NCBI RefSeq assembly: GCF_003672135.1
Contig: NC_039516.1
Coordinates: forward strand, 5,377,838 to 5,441,837
From: Ooceraea biroi
Lineage: Eukaryota; Arthropoda; Insecta; Hymenoptera; Formicidae
DNA length: 64,000 nt
Direction: 5' to 3'
Under the pieces are notes generated by a model. That model had not been told where the DNA came from. It searched no databases and saw only the letters and a program-made list of their open reading frames with translations. Of the stretch, positions 12,094 through 24,863 are shown one piece after another. Each line of letters begins with the position of its first letter. The first letter of the stretch is position 1. Both the position numbers and the translations under genes were made by a program.

Positions 12094-15000
12094 ATCTCGT
12101 CCTCGAGATTCCTTTTGGGAACCGCTGTCTTAAAATAATCTAACGGCGCCATTCTGCCACGGTTCTTGCCCTGTTTATGTATAATACTTATTTTACTTCC
12201 ATTACGCAATCGTGCTATCCGCGCATCATTTTATCGACGAACATATAGGAACGATAGTCTTTCTACGGCAGAGGAACGGAAAAACGCTTTCGATTACGAT
12301 TCATCGAGCAGTTCCGGCGCTCGATGGCGTAACGTCGTTTCCTCTTACTGAAAGCTACCGCGCTCGTTTGAGAAAATCAGTAATCCGAATCAGTAATAAT
12401 CGCGGCGAGCTCAGCTTTTCATGGGTGTGGACACGTGTAAATGATTTCCACGTACACGCGTACTCTGTATATGTTTGTATATAGAATATGCATGTGGAAT
12501 TCATTTACACGTGCCTATGCGCATAAAAATTTGAACTCCCCGCGATTATCACCGATTAATACCAGTAAATACCGCGGAATGTTACGTACATGTATATATA
12601 ATAACCGCAACATCGGAAATGAAACTCGTTGAAATTTATATTGGTTTCAATTTCCGTGGAGGAAACCAGTCGCTTACATTTTGCGACATTCCGCGCCGTT
12701 ATCATCCACCTGGGCACTCGGAACGACCGTGTTATCAGGAGGAAATGAAATCGCGCGATGAAAAATTAATTAAAGAATTATTTAATTGATTCTATCTTGA
12801 CCCGATTTCTCCCGCAGCGACTGGTGCTATCGACTCGCACGATTATTAATATTGCCTGACCTGTGCGAGCGTTCGTTAAGTCTGCAACGCACCGCGTATT
12901 AAGGCCGCATTTAGAACGCAAATAGGTATCATCACAATAGAAATTAATATCGATATAAGAAAGCGCATACTTGAGGCAAATAATTATCTAATTATTAGAG
13001 AACGGTATTCTAATAATCTTACATGATTTCCGGAGTTTACTCGTTTATGCTGATTTATCGTTTCTTAAAATATTTCTTATCTTTATATACCTAGCAGAAC
13101 ACGACATAAACTCTACTTTACTTCGTTTGATCATCATATTTAATTATATTATTAATTATTTAATAATTGAGAAAACATTTATTTTAATACATCGCGGTGA
13201 CATATTTATTTGCACAGTGCCCACATCGATCAATATTTTCATCTTCCGCACGCATCAGAAATTCTGATCGTCTTTCCCGAAAGGATCATAGTGCAATTCG
13301 GCCTTTGTCTGACTGTTGCAGAAGCGTTAAAGCGTTTCCAGCGAGATCACGAGTGCTTCACACTCGCGAGTCGACTCGATCGTCGTCGGCTATCGGCGCG
13401 CACGGAACGCAATAAAACCCGATCGCTTAAACCCGGCGGCTGATGCGGAACGACGATATTTCTAACGCGTTTTCTAACGGATGCGTCGCGAGATTTTCCT
13501 TGCGTGACGCCCAACGTGAAACTCGGAGGCTTGACTCACCGTAGGGATGGTCATGTTCCATTCACGCTCCAGTTACAGCCCGGTCAAATATGCCTCCACA
13601 TATTTTTTGAAGAGGAATCCACGCGCACGGTGCCGATCGGGTTTTATTCCGGTGCCATGATGCCATGATATTCACGCCGCAGGCGAACGTTCACGTTCCA
13701 ATCGCGGTTTAATTGCGCATTCCCGGATGTACTTGATTAGCAGAACATACGTACTGACTAATAGAAGTTATCTAATATTATAAGTAAACCGTAATCGCGT
13801 GCTAGCAGCGAGTCCAGTTTACTTCACGTCGTGAATTTATCCAGCGATATAATTTACATTTTAGGAAAGAGCACGTGTTAATCCCGTTACACCGGTTTCA
13901 TCATGTGATTTTTCATGGATTAGCGACAGATAGTCAGTTTCTTTACGGCCGTTCTTTTCAGAGTTGGAGTTTTTAGAGCTGTTCAGTCGCAGTATCCCCA
14001 CGTGCGGATTTCTCGGGCTGAAATCTCGCGCGAGCGTGCGTGCGCTGTGGTCACATTCGTAGAAAACACGCCAGAAGTACCATTACCTTCGCCAATCGTG
14101 CTTTACGTGCGAGATTTCTAATCGCAGAATGCGTAGCGAGACCTGATCGACATATTCGTCTGTAGGAGAAATTTATTTTGCGTGTATAATCCGCGCCGAT
14201 AATGGTCGTCTCGGCTTATCGGCGATTTTTACAGTGCATACAGATTGACGCTCTGACTCGCCGCGGACGACGAATCGATCGGTACGCGAATCACGATACA
14301 CCGATGCCATAATCGTCACGTAGAAAGTTCGTTGGAGAACGAGAGACGAGACTGCTCGGACAAACCAGTCTGCTTGAACTTTCAGATGAAACTTCTACTC
14401 AAGTTCGAGCACCCGTTTTCAGGCCGCTCGATCACATATTAATTTCGGCATTCCGTAAAGAAAACCCAAATCTGTTCTTTGAATTATCCTTCGAATTATT
14501 TTCAGCTGAAATTATACGCTGAATTGCAGTGATATTTATATTGACGAATATGTATCGGTTGGCAGCTCGTTTCTAAGCCTTGCCCATGGCACTATTTCTT
14601 CTCATTGAAAAATCACGGACGACGTAATCCTTGTTCGCACGCGATACCTCGGAATTTTGCGATCGAGCGATCTACTTTAATTGGCGTGCGCGAGCGCAGA
14701 CGACGAGCTGCTTCTTCCGTGACGCTTATCGTTAGTCGTTAAAACGTACTCGATAATTGAAGCTGTCGCTTCGCTCCCATTTTAAACGCGCCGGTTTTAA
14801 TTACCGATCACGCGGCTTCCGACACTCGTCCATATCTGGCTCGTCGATGCTTGACCGTCGGGCTGTCAAACCACTTTTTTCGCATTACTTTATAATGACA
14901 GTTTCTTTAGTGATTTTAAGATCAATCTTTTTTTAGACAGCTATTTGATGGCAGACATTGCTCGTAAGTTTTCAGTCTTCGACGTTTTAGATCTGATGAA

Positions 15001-15870
15001 ATCTCGTTACTTACTTTAAGCAGCAGATTAAATTGAAAGCAAAATGAAACCACGAAAATAAAATACGACATTATATTGCGTCACTTATTTCATTTCGCAA
15101 TAGTGCAGATGTGGTATGCTTCTCTTCTTCGTGTAAAATTATATATAGCAAACTTAGAGAGAAGTAATTCCGCCATCCGATCATTCAGATTAACGATCAA
15201 TTAATCATTACAATTAAAGAATAACTAATTATTAACGCGCTTAAGTAATCAGTAACACGCTTAAGAATCTCCACGCAAGAATCGTCGAAACCCAAGATGT
15301 TTTATCCGAATCGGGAGTTCGTCGATCGATCGGTCGCCGCAACTTTCTACGGCGCGACGTCGCAACGACGGAATGCGCCTGCAGCGTTGTTCGTACCGAG
15401 GTTGCCCACCTACTTTCGATCTAAGGCACGTCGCACGTGAATTCGGCGGCTCCTGTACCTGTACACGGAATAAATTTCGGTCATCGAACACTCTCCGGAG
15501 TTGGCGGCAAGGCGGGGGCAATGGTTCCTGCGGGGTTCCACTCTCACCGAGTCGATCTCGATGTTCCTCGTGTGGAGGACTTTCTTTTTCGCACGAGGTC
15601 CGCGACCTGAATCCGTCCGGCGAATCTCCTCTCTTTTTTTCTCGTGTCTTCATCAAGGTTCCCCGACAAGTCGGATCAACCGTTGCTGCTTCATTTTTGC
15701 ACGATTAATTAGATTTCAAACAATCGACTCGACTCTCTCGGATATCTCCGCGAATGCGCGGAGGACTGTGTCGCTCGAGTTTGATCGGCGAGGGCTGATA
15801 ACTGGGATTGAAAAGTAGCGTTAAGATCTCTCTTGAGATTACGCTTTTCATAAATCTCAAACAGCATCAC
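12094..15870. other. Non-coding stretch, no gene found
   Basis: Mixed AT-rich and CpG-rich DNA. Open frames around 13.2 kb and 15.3-15.8 kb lack splice context or recognisable domains. I see nothing that supports a gene. Confidence 0.5.
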
Positions 15871-15873
15871 TCA

Positions 15874-16739
15874 CAAGTAAACCTACGGAAGTGTCACTCT
15901 CCGATTTTTCTGAAATTTGAATATGTTATAATACATGAAAAACCCCTTGCCTCTCACTATTTTCTGTAAGGGGACTCACTCTAATCATTTTTCATTTCAT
16001 GTTTTAGCTACATTGTTTAAACAATTTTGTTATAAACGATTAATATTTTTAACATGTTTAATTCACTTCACATAACTAACAATAAATGTCAAAAGTTGAT
16101 TTTATTGTATTTTGAAAATCGCATGTCGAGTTACTGTCTATTCAAGTAATTTTTCGAGTTGTCGTCCGCCATATTGGATCCGCCATATTGAATTTTGAAA
16201 ATCTGATTTCAGATTCGGATTCAGCGACTTAAAAAACCAATATATTAAAAAGATCGAACAGTTAAAAAATATAGTTTCACAAGGTGTTTCATGCGCAATG
16301 CCAAACGAACGCGGCAATTTGGGGATTGTTTACCCCCTGAATATTTATATAAAACAAAACAAAAAAATACGTGTTCCTTAATTAGCTTTCCTCTTGAAGT
16401 TTTAATAGATTTTACTTCGATCAGATCAAAACTGATTTTTTGCAGCAAGAAATTGGTCACTTTAGGGGTAGTTCACCCCCTAATTTTCACTCCCCTTCCA
16501 ACACACCTAGGCCGATTTTCGTCTTCTATCGAAAGATACTTTCATACCAAAAATCATTAAATTCACTGGTCTCAAAGATATCGCAATTTTTCCATTTTAC
16601 CCCCCATTTTGGGGGGTCGTTTCACCCCCTAAATATGTTTTTCCGCCGCTAAAAAAAATACGTGTCCCTTAGTTTTTCATGTATTATAATATCCAAATTT
16701 CAGAAAAATCGGAGAGTGACACTTCCGTAGGTTTACTTG
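15874..16739. mobile_element. Long-TIR non-autonomous DNA element
   Basis: The two ends are inverted copies of about 68 bp, starting CAAGTAAACCTACGGAAG and running through an AATCGGAGAGTGAC-type core to a TATTATAATACATG-type stretch, with a few differences. The trinucleotide TCA flanks both ends (15871-15873 and 16740-16742), a possible 3-bp target duplication. The 866-bp interior is AT-rich with three short modules containing CACCCCCTAA or similar. No transposase frame is present. Superfamily unknown. Confidence 0.72.
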
Positions 16740-16742
16740 TCA

Positions 16743-17096
16743 GTATTATCAATTCTGTTGCGTATATGATGATTCTTAAATTTACACCCTCAGAAAGGAT
16801 TTCTGATAACAAGACGAAAAATATTCTTGACTAATTTAATCGTATTACAAGTATAAAAAATATGAAAATAAAACAATTTTTAATTTAAATCAGTAATTTT
16901 TTCTATTCTTCTCTCTCGAATTAAATAAGATTGTCTTACTGTCTTGAGACAAGAGTAACATATACAAATTTATGCTTATATATTCTTGTATGTAGAATAA
17001 TTTGATATTAGCGCCACTTTATAGTAGGCTTTGTCGATGTCGACGCATCATTTTCTCACAGTCGCTCGTCGACTCGGCGCCGTCCTTTATTCGGAT
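16743..17096. other. AT-rich spacer
   Basis: AT-rich DNA between the long-TIR element and the 17.1-kb hairpin; nothing else seen. Confidence 0.5.
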
Positions 17097-17372
17097 AAAA
17101 CGGCCAATATTTATGTGTTGCAATCGAAAATCGGGGAAAGTGTTTCTGTGTTTCTGTTATTTACAATGAATAAGTGCAATACTCTACAAGAAATATTAAA
17201 AGATATGGAAATGTAAGTAAGTATATACAATATACTTACTTGAGAAATAAGATTCGAGATAAGACATTTCCATATCTTTTAATATTTCTTGTAGAGTATT
17301 GCACTTATTCATTGTAAATAACAGAAACACTTTCCCGATTTTCGATTGCAACACATAAATATTGGCCGTTTT
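17097..17372. repeat. Near-perfect inverted repeat (hairpin)
   Basis: Arms 17097-17214 and 17264-17372 are reverse complements, apart from an approximately 9-nt extra copy of a GTGTTTCT-type motif in the left arm. The 49-nt loop contains a smaller palindrome (AAGTAAGTATA...TATACTTACTT). The left arm ends in GTAAGTAAG, a consensus-like 5' splice site, directly after an open frame. An exon-like sequence may therefore have been duplicated in inverted orientation. A transcript across it would fold into a stem of more than 100 bp. Confidence 0.75.
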
Positions 17373-20300
17373 GTGCAGATTCTACAAATTCTCTTACAAG
17401 AATAGAATAAAGATGTCTTTTAGATCTCACAATATTCTTAAATCAAGAATATTTTGAACTTGCTACAAATTTTTATCTAAATCCTTCTGAGAAAATGAAT
17501 GAGATAGCACCAAGATTATTTGAATCTAGATTTTAGAATTTTCTATTCAAGATTAAAATATGCTTCTTCTCAATAATAAATATAATTGTCGCTATAGTGA
17601 TCTTATTTTATGATAGATTAAAGAGTAATAGCATTAAGTCCAGAAATCTTTTCTGTGGGTGTATTGAGGAGACTTATATCAAGGCGCAGTGCAGCGCAAT
17701 GATGAACTGCTTTCAGACACAGACGGATAGAATTGCTGGAAACGATTTTACATGCCGTTGCAAGAAAACACCGAAAACACGTATTCGCGTTCCTCTCAGC
17801 CGTCTTGTTTCCGTCGCTACAGGCAGAGCGCATGAGAGGAGTGCGCGGCGGTGTACGAGATTATGGGCGAATTACGTTAACGGGCGGAAAGATACTTTTT
17901 CATGTGTCCCCGATCGTTTGCATGCATTAAACGCGCGACGTAAATGCGCCCGCCGGGCGGCCGGCCGGAAGGACCGACGTTACCGGAGGCGGCACCTACG
18001 GCGGCCAGTCACGACGGACATGCCGTCGTCTTCCTCCCGGCTCGTGACACGTAAAGGGGCAATTACTAGCGCAGGATGCGTGGACACGCATTTCGCATGC
18101 GAACACGCCGCTGCCAGTAATTAAACGATCCCGCAGCGTTTCGTAGATGCGCGAGCGCACTAACCGGCCGTCGTGCGCGTTACGACTCGTAAGACACGAT
18201 GACAAAGTTACGCCTAAATAATTAGCAAGAGGGACGCGAGATCCTCCGCATCCGATCGCATCGCGCATGGCGAACACGTACTTACACGTGAACGTATCGA
18301 GAAATTGACACGACGGGGACTCGGCGGAGACGTGCGAAGCATCGAAGAACCGAAATCCCCGAATTGGAGACGCAAAACGTGGCGAGCAGGAAACGCATCC
18401 AGGGTTCCGAGATGCTCAAGGGCGAGCAGGATTGTCGAGGATCTTAATTCCGAGCTCAATGAAATGAAAATATAGAGAAAGTCTTGGAACGGCAGATTAT
18501 GGGAATCATCTTCGAATTTCCTTGAATCCAACTTCTTTTTTTTAAATATTGTTATTTTAAAGAGATAACAGATATTTCAGGAAAACAATATTTCAGAAAC
18601 ATTTGTCACGACGTGTTTGCCGAATTTCTCTCTTGGATTTCGAGCGTTCTCCACACGGGCCGCTGGAGCTTCGTCTCCGCAGATACTTCGGGGCCCGTAA
18701 TTACCGGATGCCTTTTGCGCCTATTTGGCCGGCGCACTCTGTAATCTCGTGCGCATTACGCCGGTACGATGATCGCGATCGCGAACGCGCGTACACGGCA
18801 CCTGCGCGCGTCTTATCGCCGACAGATGGTCTAACGTTACGATTCCTGATTAATTAAAGCTCCCAAGAAGTCAGTGGCGGCGGCGGCGGCCGCGCCGCGC
18901 GCTCTTTAATGAACTAAAGTACTGCTCGATACACCGATTCAGTAGCTATGACCACGTGCGATATATTACTCGCGCACCCATGCTCGCTTAATAACTCGTT
19001 CTCTCTTTCACTCATCAGTCCTTCTTCTCTCCTCTCTCTTTCCATTTCTCTCTTTCTTCCTCTCTCGTTCTGTAACTTGGATCTCTCATGCCTCCTCCAG
19101 CCTCCCTCTTTCGCTCTTTCTCTCTCTGTCGCACCCCTCGCGTTCTTCTTCTCTCTTTGCTCTCCGTTCCTCCTCCCGACGAGGAAATCGCGAGAGGAGA
19201 GGGAACGGCATCCGAAGGATCTCAGCGTCAATTAAGCAAGAGTTGCGAGACAGGCCTAGTATACCCGCTCGCACAATCTGCATTTATCTCGACGAGAGTT
19301 ACAAGAGCCGTTTGCTATCTACCGCACCGTCGGTGTACAGCGGGGAGTACGAAGAGCCAGCGCGCGAGTTAGCCCCGTTCGTCTCGCGGTTTGCGCGTGC
19401 GAGTTCTCCACCGCGCCGCCCGGCAGGAGTTACGGAAGAGCGAGCGAGCGGGCGCGCGAGGTGGAAATTAGTCTCGCGCGAAAGTGCGACGCTTCGTTAG
19501 GAAATTCGTCGGTCCCGTGGTTTCCTGGCCGCGCGATTAACACTTCAAACGACTGTTGCGGTGCACCGCGGTGCCGCAACACCGGGACTTCTGCATTACA
19601 CCGTTAATGCCAAGAGAAGCGATAAAGAGCTCTCCTTTTTGCCCGACGTTGCACTTAACTTCCGGTGGTTTAAAAACTATGTACGTGTATCCGAATCGCC
19701 GCGGAAATCTTAACTATATTTTTCGTTTATTAAGAAAAATAATAATTTCTGCAGAAATTCGAGATTATCTTTTTTCATTATCATGAGTAGATGTACAAAC
19801 ATTTCTGCGAATAATATCCGATTATCCACTTGTTAATCGGCACGATTTGCTAATCGCTCAGATCCCTGAAAATTTAGGCAGGCGGTTTTCCTGCAAATTC
19901 TTCGAAGACCTGTCCGTTCGCGCGTAACTTGCGGCGCGGATTCCGCGGTCCGTCAGAGACTGCAAGCTCCTTCGGCGCAAATCGAGGGATGGTCGTAAAC
20001 CGGCTTCGACGGGCTCTCGGTCGAGGGGGTGCGCGCGCGGGTCAGAGGTCACCGCGGCGAGACTCTCGAAAGTCCGAAGGCTGGCTCGGCGCTAGGCAAC
20101 AACACGGTTTTCGCCCGTGTGCGCGCCCATTGTGCGTTCCATCCGATCATTATTACCGCGATCGACCCGGCGCGGATCTAGCCGAGCGGCGAGGACGCTC
20201 GCTCGCTCGCTCGCTTGTTCGCTCGCGCGCGCTGATATATGGTAGATCGGGGGTGAGATAATATCCGCGCAGGTTGTGTGTACCGCGCGACCGGTCGGCG

Positions 20301-20686
20301 TGGTAGCGGCCCGCCGCAGGATTTCCACCGGCGCGGCGCTTCGTCGTAACGTTATTACTTTCGAGCAAAATGTGAAAGTTGGAAACACGCTATTGTGCGG
20401 ACCAGCGGATTCAGATTGACGGTAGGGCCCCGCGTGGGTACGCGGGTGCCTTTGTTTCCCACCGCGAGCGGAGAATATCATGATTTTTCGCCGGCTTTCC
20501 TCCCGCCTGCGCTCGTCGGGGAAACGCGGCGTGGAGCGTGGTATTCCGCCCCACTGCGTGTTTCCTTCTCGCTCTTGTTAAATCAATAGTTAAATCTTCT
20601 AGCGTACTGCGAAACGCACGCGAGGCCGGTATTGCGTGAATTGCGTGAACGCGGGTGTCATACGCTCGCTCGCGTTTTCGCGTCTC
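17373..20686. other. Non-coding stretch with low-complexity tracts
   Basis: No supported gene. A pyrimidine-rich tract dominated by CTCTCT and TTCCTC runs from about 18990 to 19170. A GCTC-type microsatellite lies at about 20198-20230 within a CpG-rich block (19.9-20.6 kb). Such a block could be a promoter, but I see no first exon attached to it. Confidence 0.5.
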
Positions 20687-20688
20687 AT

Positions 20689-20988
20689 CCCGAGTCGAAA
20701 TTTTGCGCCTACTTTAATGCTTTTAGCAGTCGTACGAACCTACTTTTAGGAAAATAGAAGCTAGAACTCTTACATTGAAACTCAAACTCCTACAAACAGA
20801 TGTTAACATGCTATTTTCACCCTGCAACGTTCGGCTATAATCTTGATCGTAACCTGCTTTGACGCTCTAGCGGCAAAAAAGGAAATTTCGGACATATTTT
20901 AGTGTTAAAGTAGTAGCTAAATAGACGCTGAATAACGCCTCAAATGAAGAATTCGAGGTTCAATGTAGAACTAAAATTTCGACTCGGG
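20689..20988. mobile_element. MITE family 1, copy 2
   Basis: Same family and orientation as 11791-12091: TIR CCCGAGTCGAAATTTT at both ends, 300 bp, few substitutions. AT flanks both ends (20687-20688 and 20989-20990). The duplicated dinucleotide therefore differs between the two copies (GT versus AT), so it is target-derived and not part of the element. Confidence 0.8.
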
Positions 20989-21068
20989 ATGACTGGAGCA
21001 GAGAGATAACTCCGAGTCCTTTGCACGGCGATCACAGGCGCGAGATATCGTAACAGTTGTCTCATAGT

Positions 21069-24000
21069 TGTAAGAGGCGAAAAATAACTAGGAGACTGTC
21101 TTAGATTTGAACTCGAACTCTCCGGGATCCCTGGTTCACACGCCTAGGTCTTAGGCTGTACGGCCAATACTCCTACTGTTGTGATCAATTTGTTTTAATT
21201 CCGATCCTCTATACGACCTGTCAGTCTCGACTATCTTTCCAGATCTTACAGCTCGGCCAGCCTGACATTACATTCGTCCCCGAATGTCTCCAAATCGTCG
21301 GTTCACTCCACTTGAGTCCCTCCCAACATCCATTTTTGGTTCACTCTTCTGAGTCCCTCCCAACCTCCATTTTTGGTTCACTCCTCTGAGTCCTTCCCAA
21401 TCTCCATGTTGGTTCACTCCTCTGAGTCCTTCCCAATCTCCATGTTGGTTCACTCCTCTGAGTCCGTCCCGACCTCCATGTTCAGGCTTCACTACCGGCC
21501 AGCTGCTTCTCAACTCCCTCCTCTCCGAGGGGTAGCGGATGAATCGCAACTGTCTTCGAGGGGTAGCGGATTTTATCCCACTTGTGAATTGTAAGAGGCG
21601 AAAAATAACTAGGAGACTGCCTTAGATTTGAACTCGAACTCTCCGGGATCCCTGGTTCACACGCCTAGGTCTTAGGCTGTACGGCCAATACTCCTACTGT
21701 TGTGATCAATTTGTTTTAATTCCGATCCTCTATACGACCTGTCAGTCTCGACTAACTTTCCAGATCTTACAGCTCGGCCAGCCTGACATTACATTCGTCC
21801 CCGAATGTCTCCAAATCGTCGGTTCACTCCACTGGAGTCCCTCCCAACCTCCATTTTTGGTTCACTCTTCTGAGTCCCTCCCAATATCCATTTTTGGTTC
21901 ACTTCTCTGTAGTCCTTCCCAATCTCCATGTTGGTTCACTCCTCTGAGTCCTTCCCAATCTCCATGTTGGTTCATTCCTCTGAGTCCGTCCCGACCTCCA
22001 TGTTCAGGCTTCACTACCGGCCAGCTGCTTCTCAACTCCCTCCTCTCTGAGGGGTAGCGGATGAATCGCAACTGTCTTCGAGGGGTAGCGGATTTTATCC
22101 CACTTCTGAATTGTAAGAGGCGAAAAATAACTAGGAGACTGCCTTAGATTTGAATTCGAACTCTCCGGGATCCCTGGTTCACACGCCTAGGTCTTAGGCT
22201 GTACGGCCAATACTCCTACTGTTGTGACCAACTTGTTTTCATTCTGATCCTCTATACGACCTGTCAGTCTCGACTATCTTTCCAGATCTTACAGCTCGGC
22301 CAGCCTGACATTACATTCGTCCCCGAATGTCTCCAAATCGTCGGTTCACTCCACTTGAGTCCCTCCCAACCTCCATTTTTGGTTCACTCTTCTGAGTCCC
22401 TCCCAACATCCATTTTTGGTTCACTCTTCTGAGTTCCTCCCAACCTCCATGTTGGTTCACTCCTCTGAGTCCGTCCCGACCTCCATGTTCAGGCTTCACT
22501 ACCGGCCAGCTGCTTCTCAACTCTCTCCTCTCCGAGGGGTAGCGGATGAATCTCAACTGTCTTCGAGGGGTAGCGGATTTTATCCCACTTCTGAATTGTA
22601 AGAGACGAAAAATAACTAGGAGACTGCCTTAGATTTGAATTCGAACTCTCCGGGATCCCTGGTTCACACGCCTAGGTCTTAGGCTGTACGGCCAATACTC
22701 CTACTGTTGTGACCAATTTGTTTTCATTCCGATCCTCTATACGACCTGTCAGTCTCGACTATCTTTCCAGATCTTACAGCTCGGCCAGCCTGACATTACA
22801 TTCGTCCCCGAATGTCTCCAAATCGTCGGTTCACTCCACTTGAGTCCCTCCCAACCTCCATTTTTGGTTCACTCTTCTGAGTCCCTCCCAACCTCCATGT
22901 TGGTTCACTCCTCTGAGTCCTTCCCAATCTCCATGTTGGTTCACTCCTCTGAGTTCCTCCCAACCTCCATGTTGGTTCACTCCTCTGAGTCCGTCCCGAC
23001 CTCCATGTTCAGGCTTCACTACCGGCCAGCTGCTTCTCAACTCTCTCCTCTCCGAGGGGTAGCGGATGAATCTCAACTGTCTTCGAGGGGTAGCGGATTT
23101 TATCCCACTTCTGAATTGTAAGAGACGAAAAATAACTAGGAGACTGCCTTAGATTTGAATTCGAACTCTCCGGGATCCCTGGTTCACACGCCTAGGTCTT
23201 AGGCTGTACGGCCAATACTCCTACTGTTGTGACCAATTTGTTTTCATTCCGATCCTCTATACGACCTGTCAGTCTCGACTATCTTTCCAGATCTTACAGC
23301 TCGGCCAGCCTGACATTACATTCGTCCCCGAATGTCTCCAAATCGTCGGTTCACTCCACTTGAGTCCCTCCCAACCTCCATTTTTGGTTCACTCTTCTGA
23401 GTCCCTCCCAACCTCCATGTTGGTTCACTCCTCTGAGTCCTTCCCAATCTCCATGTTGGTTCACTCCTCTGAGTCCTTCCCAATCTCCATGTTGGTTCAC
23501 TCCTCTGAGTCCGTCCCGACCTCCATGTTCAGGCTTCACTACCGGCCAGCTGCTTCTCAACTCCCTCCTCTCCGAGGGGTAGCGGATGAATCGCAACTGT
23601 CTTCGAGGGGTAGCGGATTTTATTCCACTTCTGAATTGTAAGAGGCGAAAAATAACTAGGAGACTGCCTTAGATTTGAACTCGAACTCTCCGGGATCCCT
23701 GGTTCACACGCCTAGGTCTTAGGCTGTACGGCCAATACTCCTACTGTTGTGATCAACTTGTTTTCATTCCGATCCTCTATACGAACTGTCAGTCTCGACT
23801 ATCTTTCCAGATCTTACAGCTCGGCCAGCCTGACATTACATTCGTCCCCGAATATCTCCAAATCGTCGGTTCACTCCACTTGAGTCCCTCCCAACCTCCA
23901 TTTTTGGTTCACTCCTCTGAGTCCTTCCCAATCTCCATGTTGGTTCACTCCTCTGAGTCCTTCCCAATCTCCATGTTGGTTCACTCCTCTGAGTCCGTCC

Positions 24001-24859
24001 CGACCTCCATGTTCAGGCTTCACTACCGGCCAGCTGCTTCTCAACTCTCTCCTCTCCGAGGGGTAGCGGATGAATCTCAACTGTCTTCGAGGGGTAGCGG
24101 ATTTTATCCCACTTCTGAATTGTAAGAGACGAAAAATAACTAGGAGACTGCCTTAGATTTGAATTCGAACTCTCTGGGATCCCTGGTTCACACGCCTAGG
24201 TCTTAGGCTGTACGGCCAATACTCCTACTGTTGTGACCAATTTGTTTTCATTCCGATCCTCTATACGACCTGTCAGTCTCGACTATCTTTCCAGATCTTA
24301 CAGCTCGGCCAGCCTGACATTACATTCGTCCCCGAATATCTCCAAATCGTCGGTTCACTCCACTTGAGTCCCTCCCAACCTCCATTTTTGGTTCACTCTT
24401 CTGAGTCCCTCCCAACATCCATTTTTGGTTCACTCTTCTGAGTTCCTCCCAATCTCCATGTTGGTTCATTCCTCTGAGTCCTTCCCGATCTCCATGTTGG
24501 TTCACTCCTCTGAGTCCTTCCCAATCTCCATGTTGGTTCACTCCTCTGAGTCTGTCCCGACCTCCATGTTCAGGCTTCACTACCGGCCAGCTGCTTCTCA
24601 ACTCTCTCCTCTCCGAGGGGTAGCGGATGAATCTCAACTGTCTTCGAGGGGTAGCGGATTTTATCCCACTTCTGAATTGTAAGAGGCGAAAAATAACTAG
24701 GAGACTGCCTTAGATTTGAACTCGAACTCTCCGGGATCCCTGGTTCACACGCCTAGGTCTTAGGCTGTACGGCCAATACTCCTACTGTTGTGATCAACTT
24801 GTTTTCATTTCGATCCTCTATACGACCTGTCAGTCTCGACTATCTTTCCAGATCCTACA
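21069..24859. mobile_element. TRIM-like LTR element, tandem array 2 (8 LTRs, 7 internal segments)
   Basis: Same element and orientation as 4684-6462. Eight 182-bp repeats begin at 21069, 21590, 22112, 22597, 23117, 23637, 24121 and 24678. They alternate with internal segments of 339, 340, 303, 338, 338, 302 and 375 bp. The array is flanked by a perfect 4-bp duplication, TAGT (21065-21068 and 24860-24863), different from that of array 1, so each array grew from an independent insertion. The last LTR ends TCCTACA in place of TCTTACA. Internal lengths fit 302 + 36n, reflecting 4, 5 or 6 copies of the 36-bp minisatellite. No protein-coding capacity; the 12-residue periodic frames on both strands are by-products of the minisatellite. 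Confidence 0.8.
24352..24570. repeat. 36-bp minisatellite inside array 2 (longest run)
   Basis: Six units of about 36 bp in the last internal segment of array 2, of the same family as at 5436-5690. The other internal segments of this array hold four or five units. Confidence 0.85.
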
Positions 24860-24863
24860 TAGT

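Noticed and set aside
17597..18124. 175-codon plus-strand frame
   Set aside because: The residue composition is that of random CpG-rich DNA, it has no ATG context or splice support, and I recognise no domain.
18914..19235. Possible gene in the 18.9-19.2-kb pyrimidine tract
   Set aside because: The frames on each strand are simple-sequence artefacts (Ser/Leu on plus; Arg/Glu on minus).
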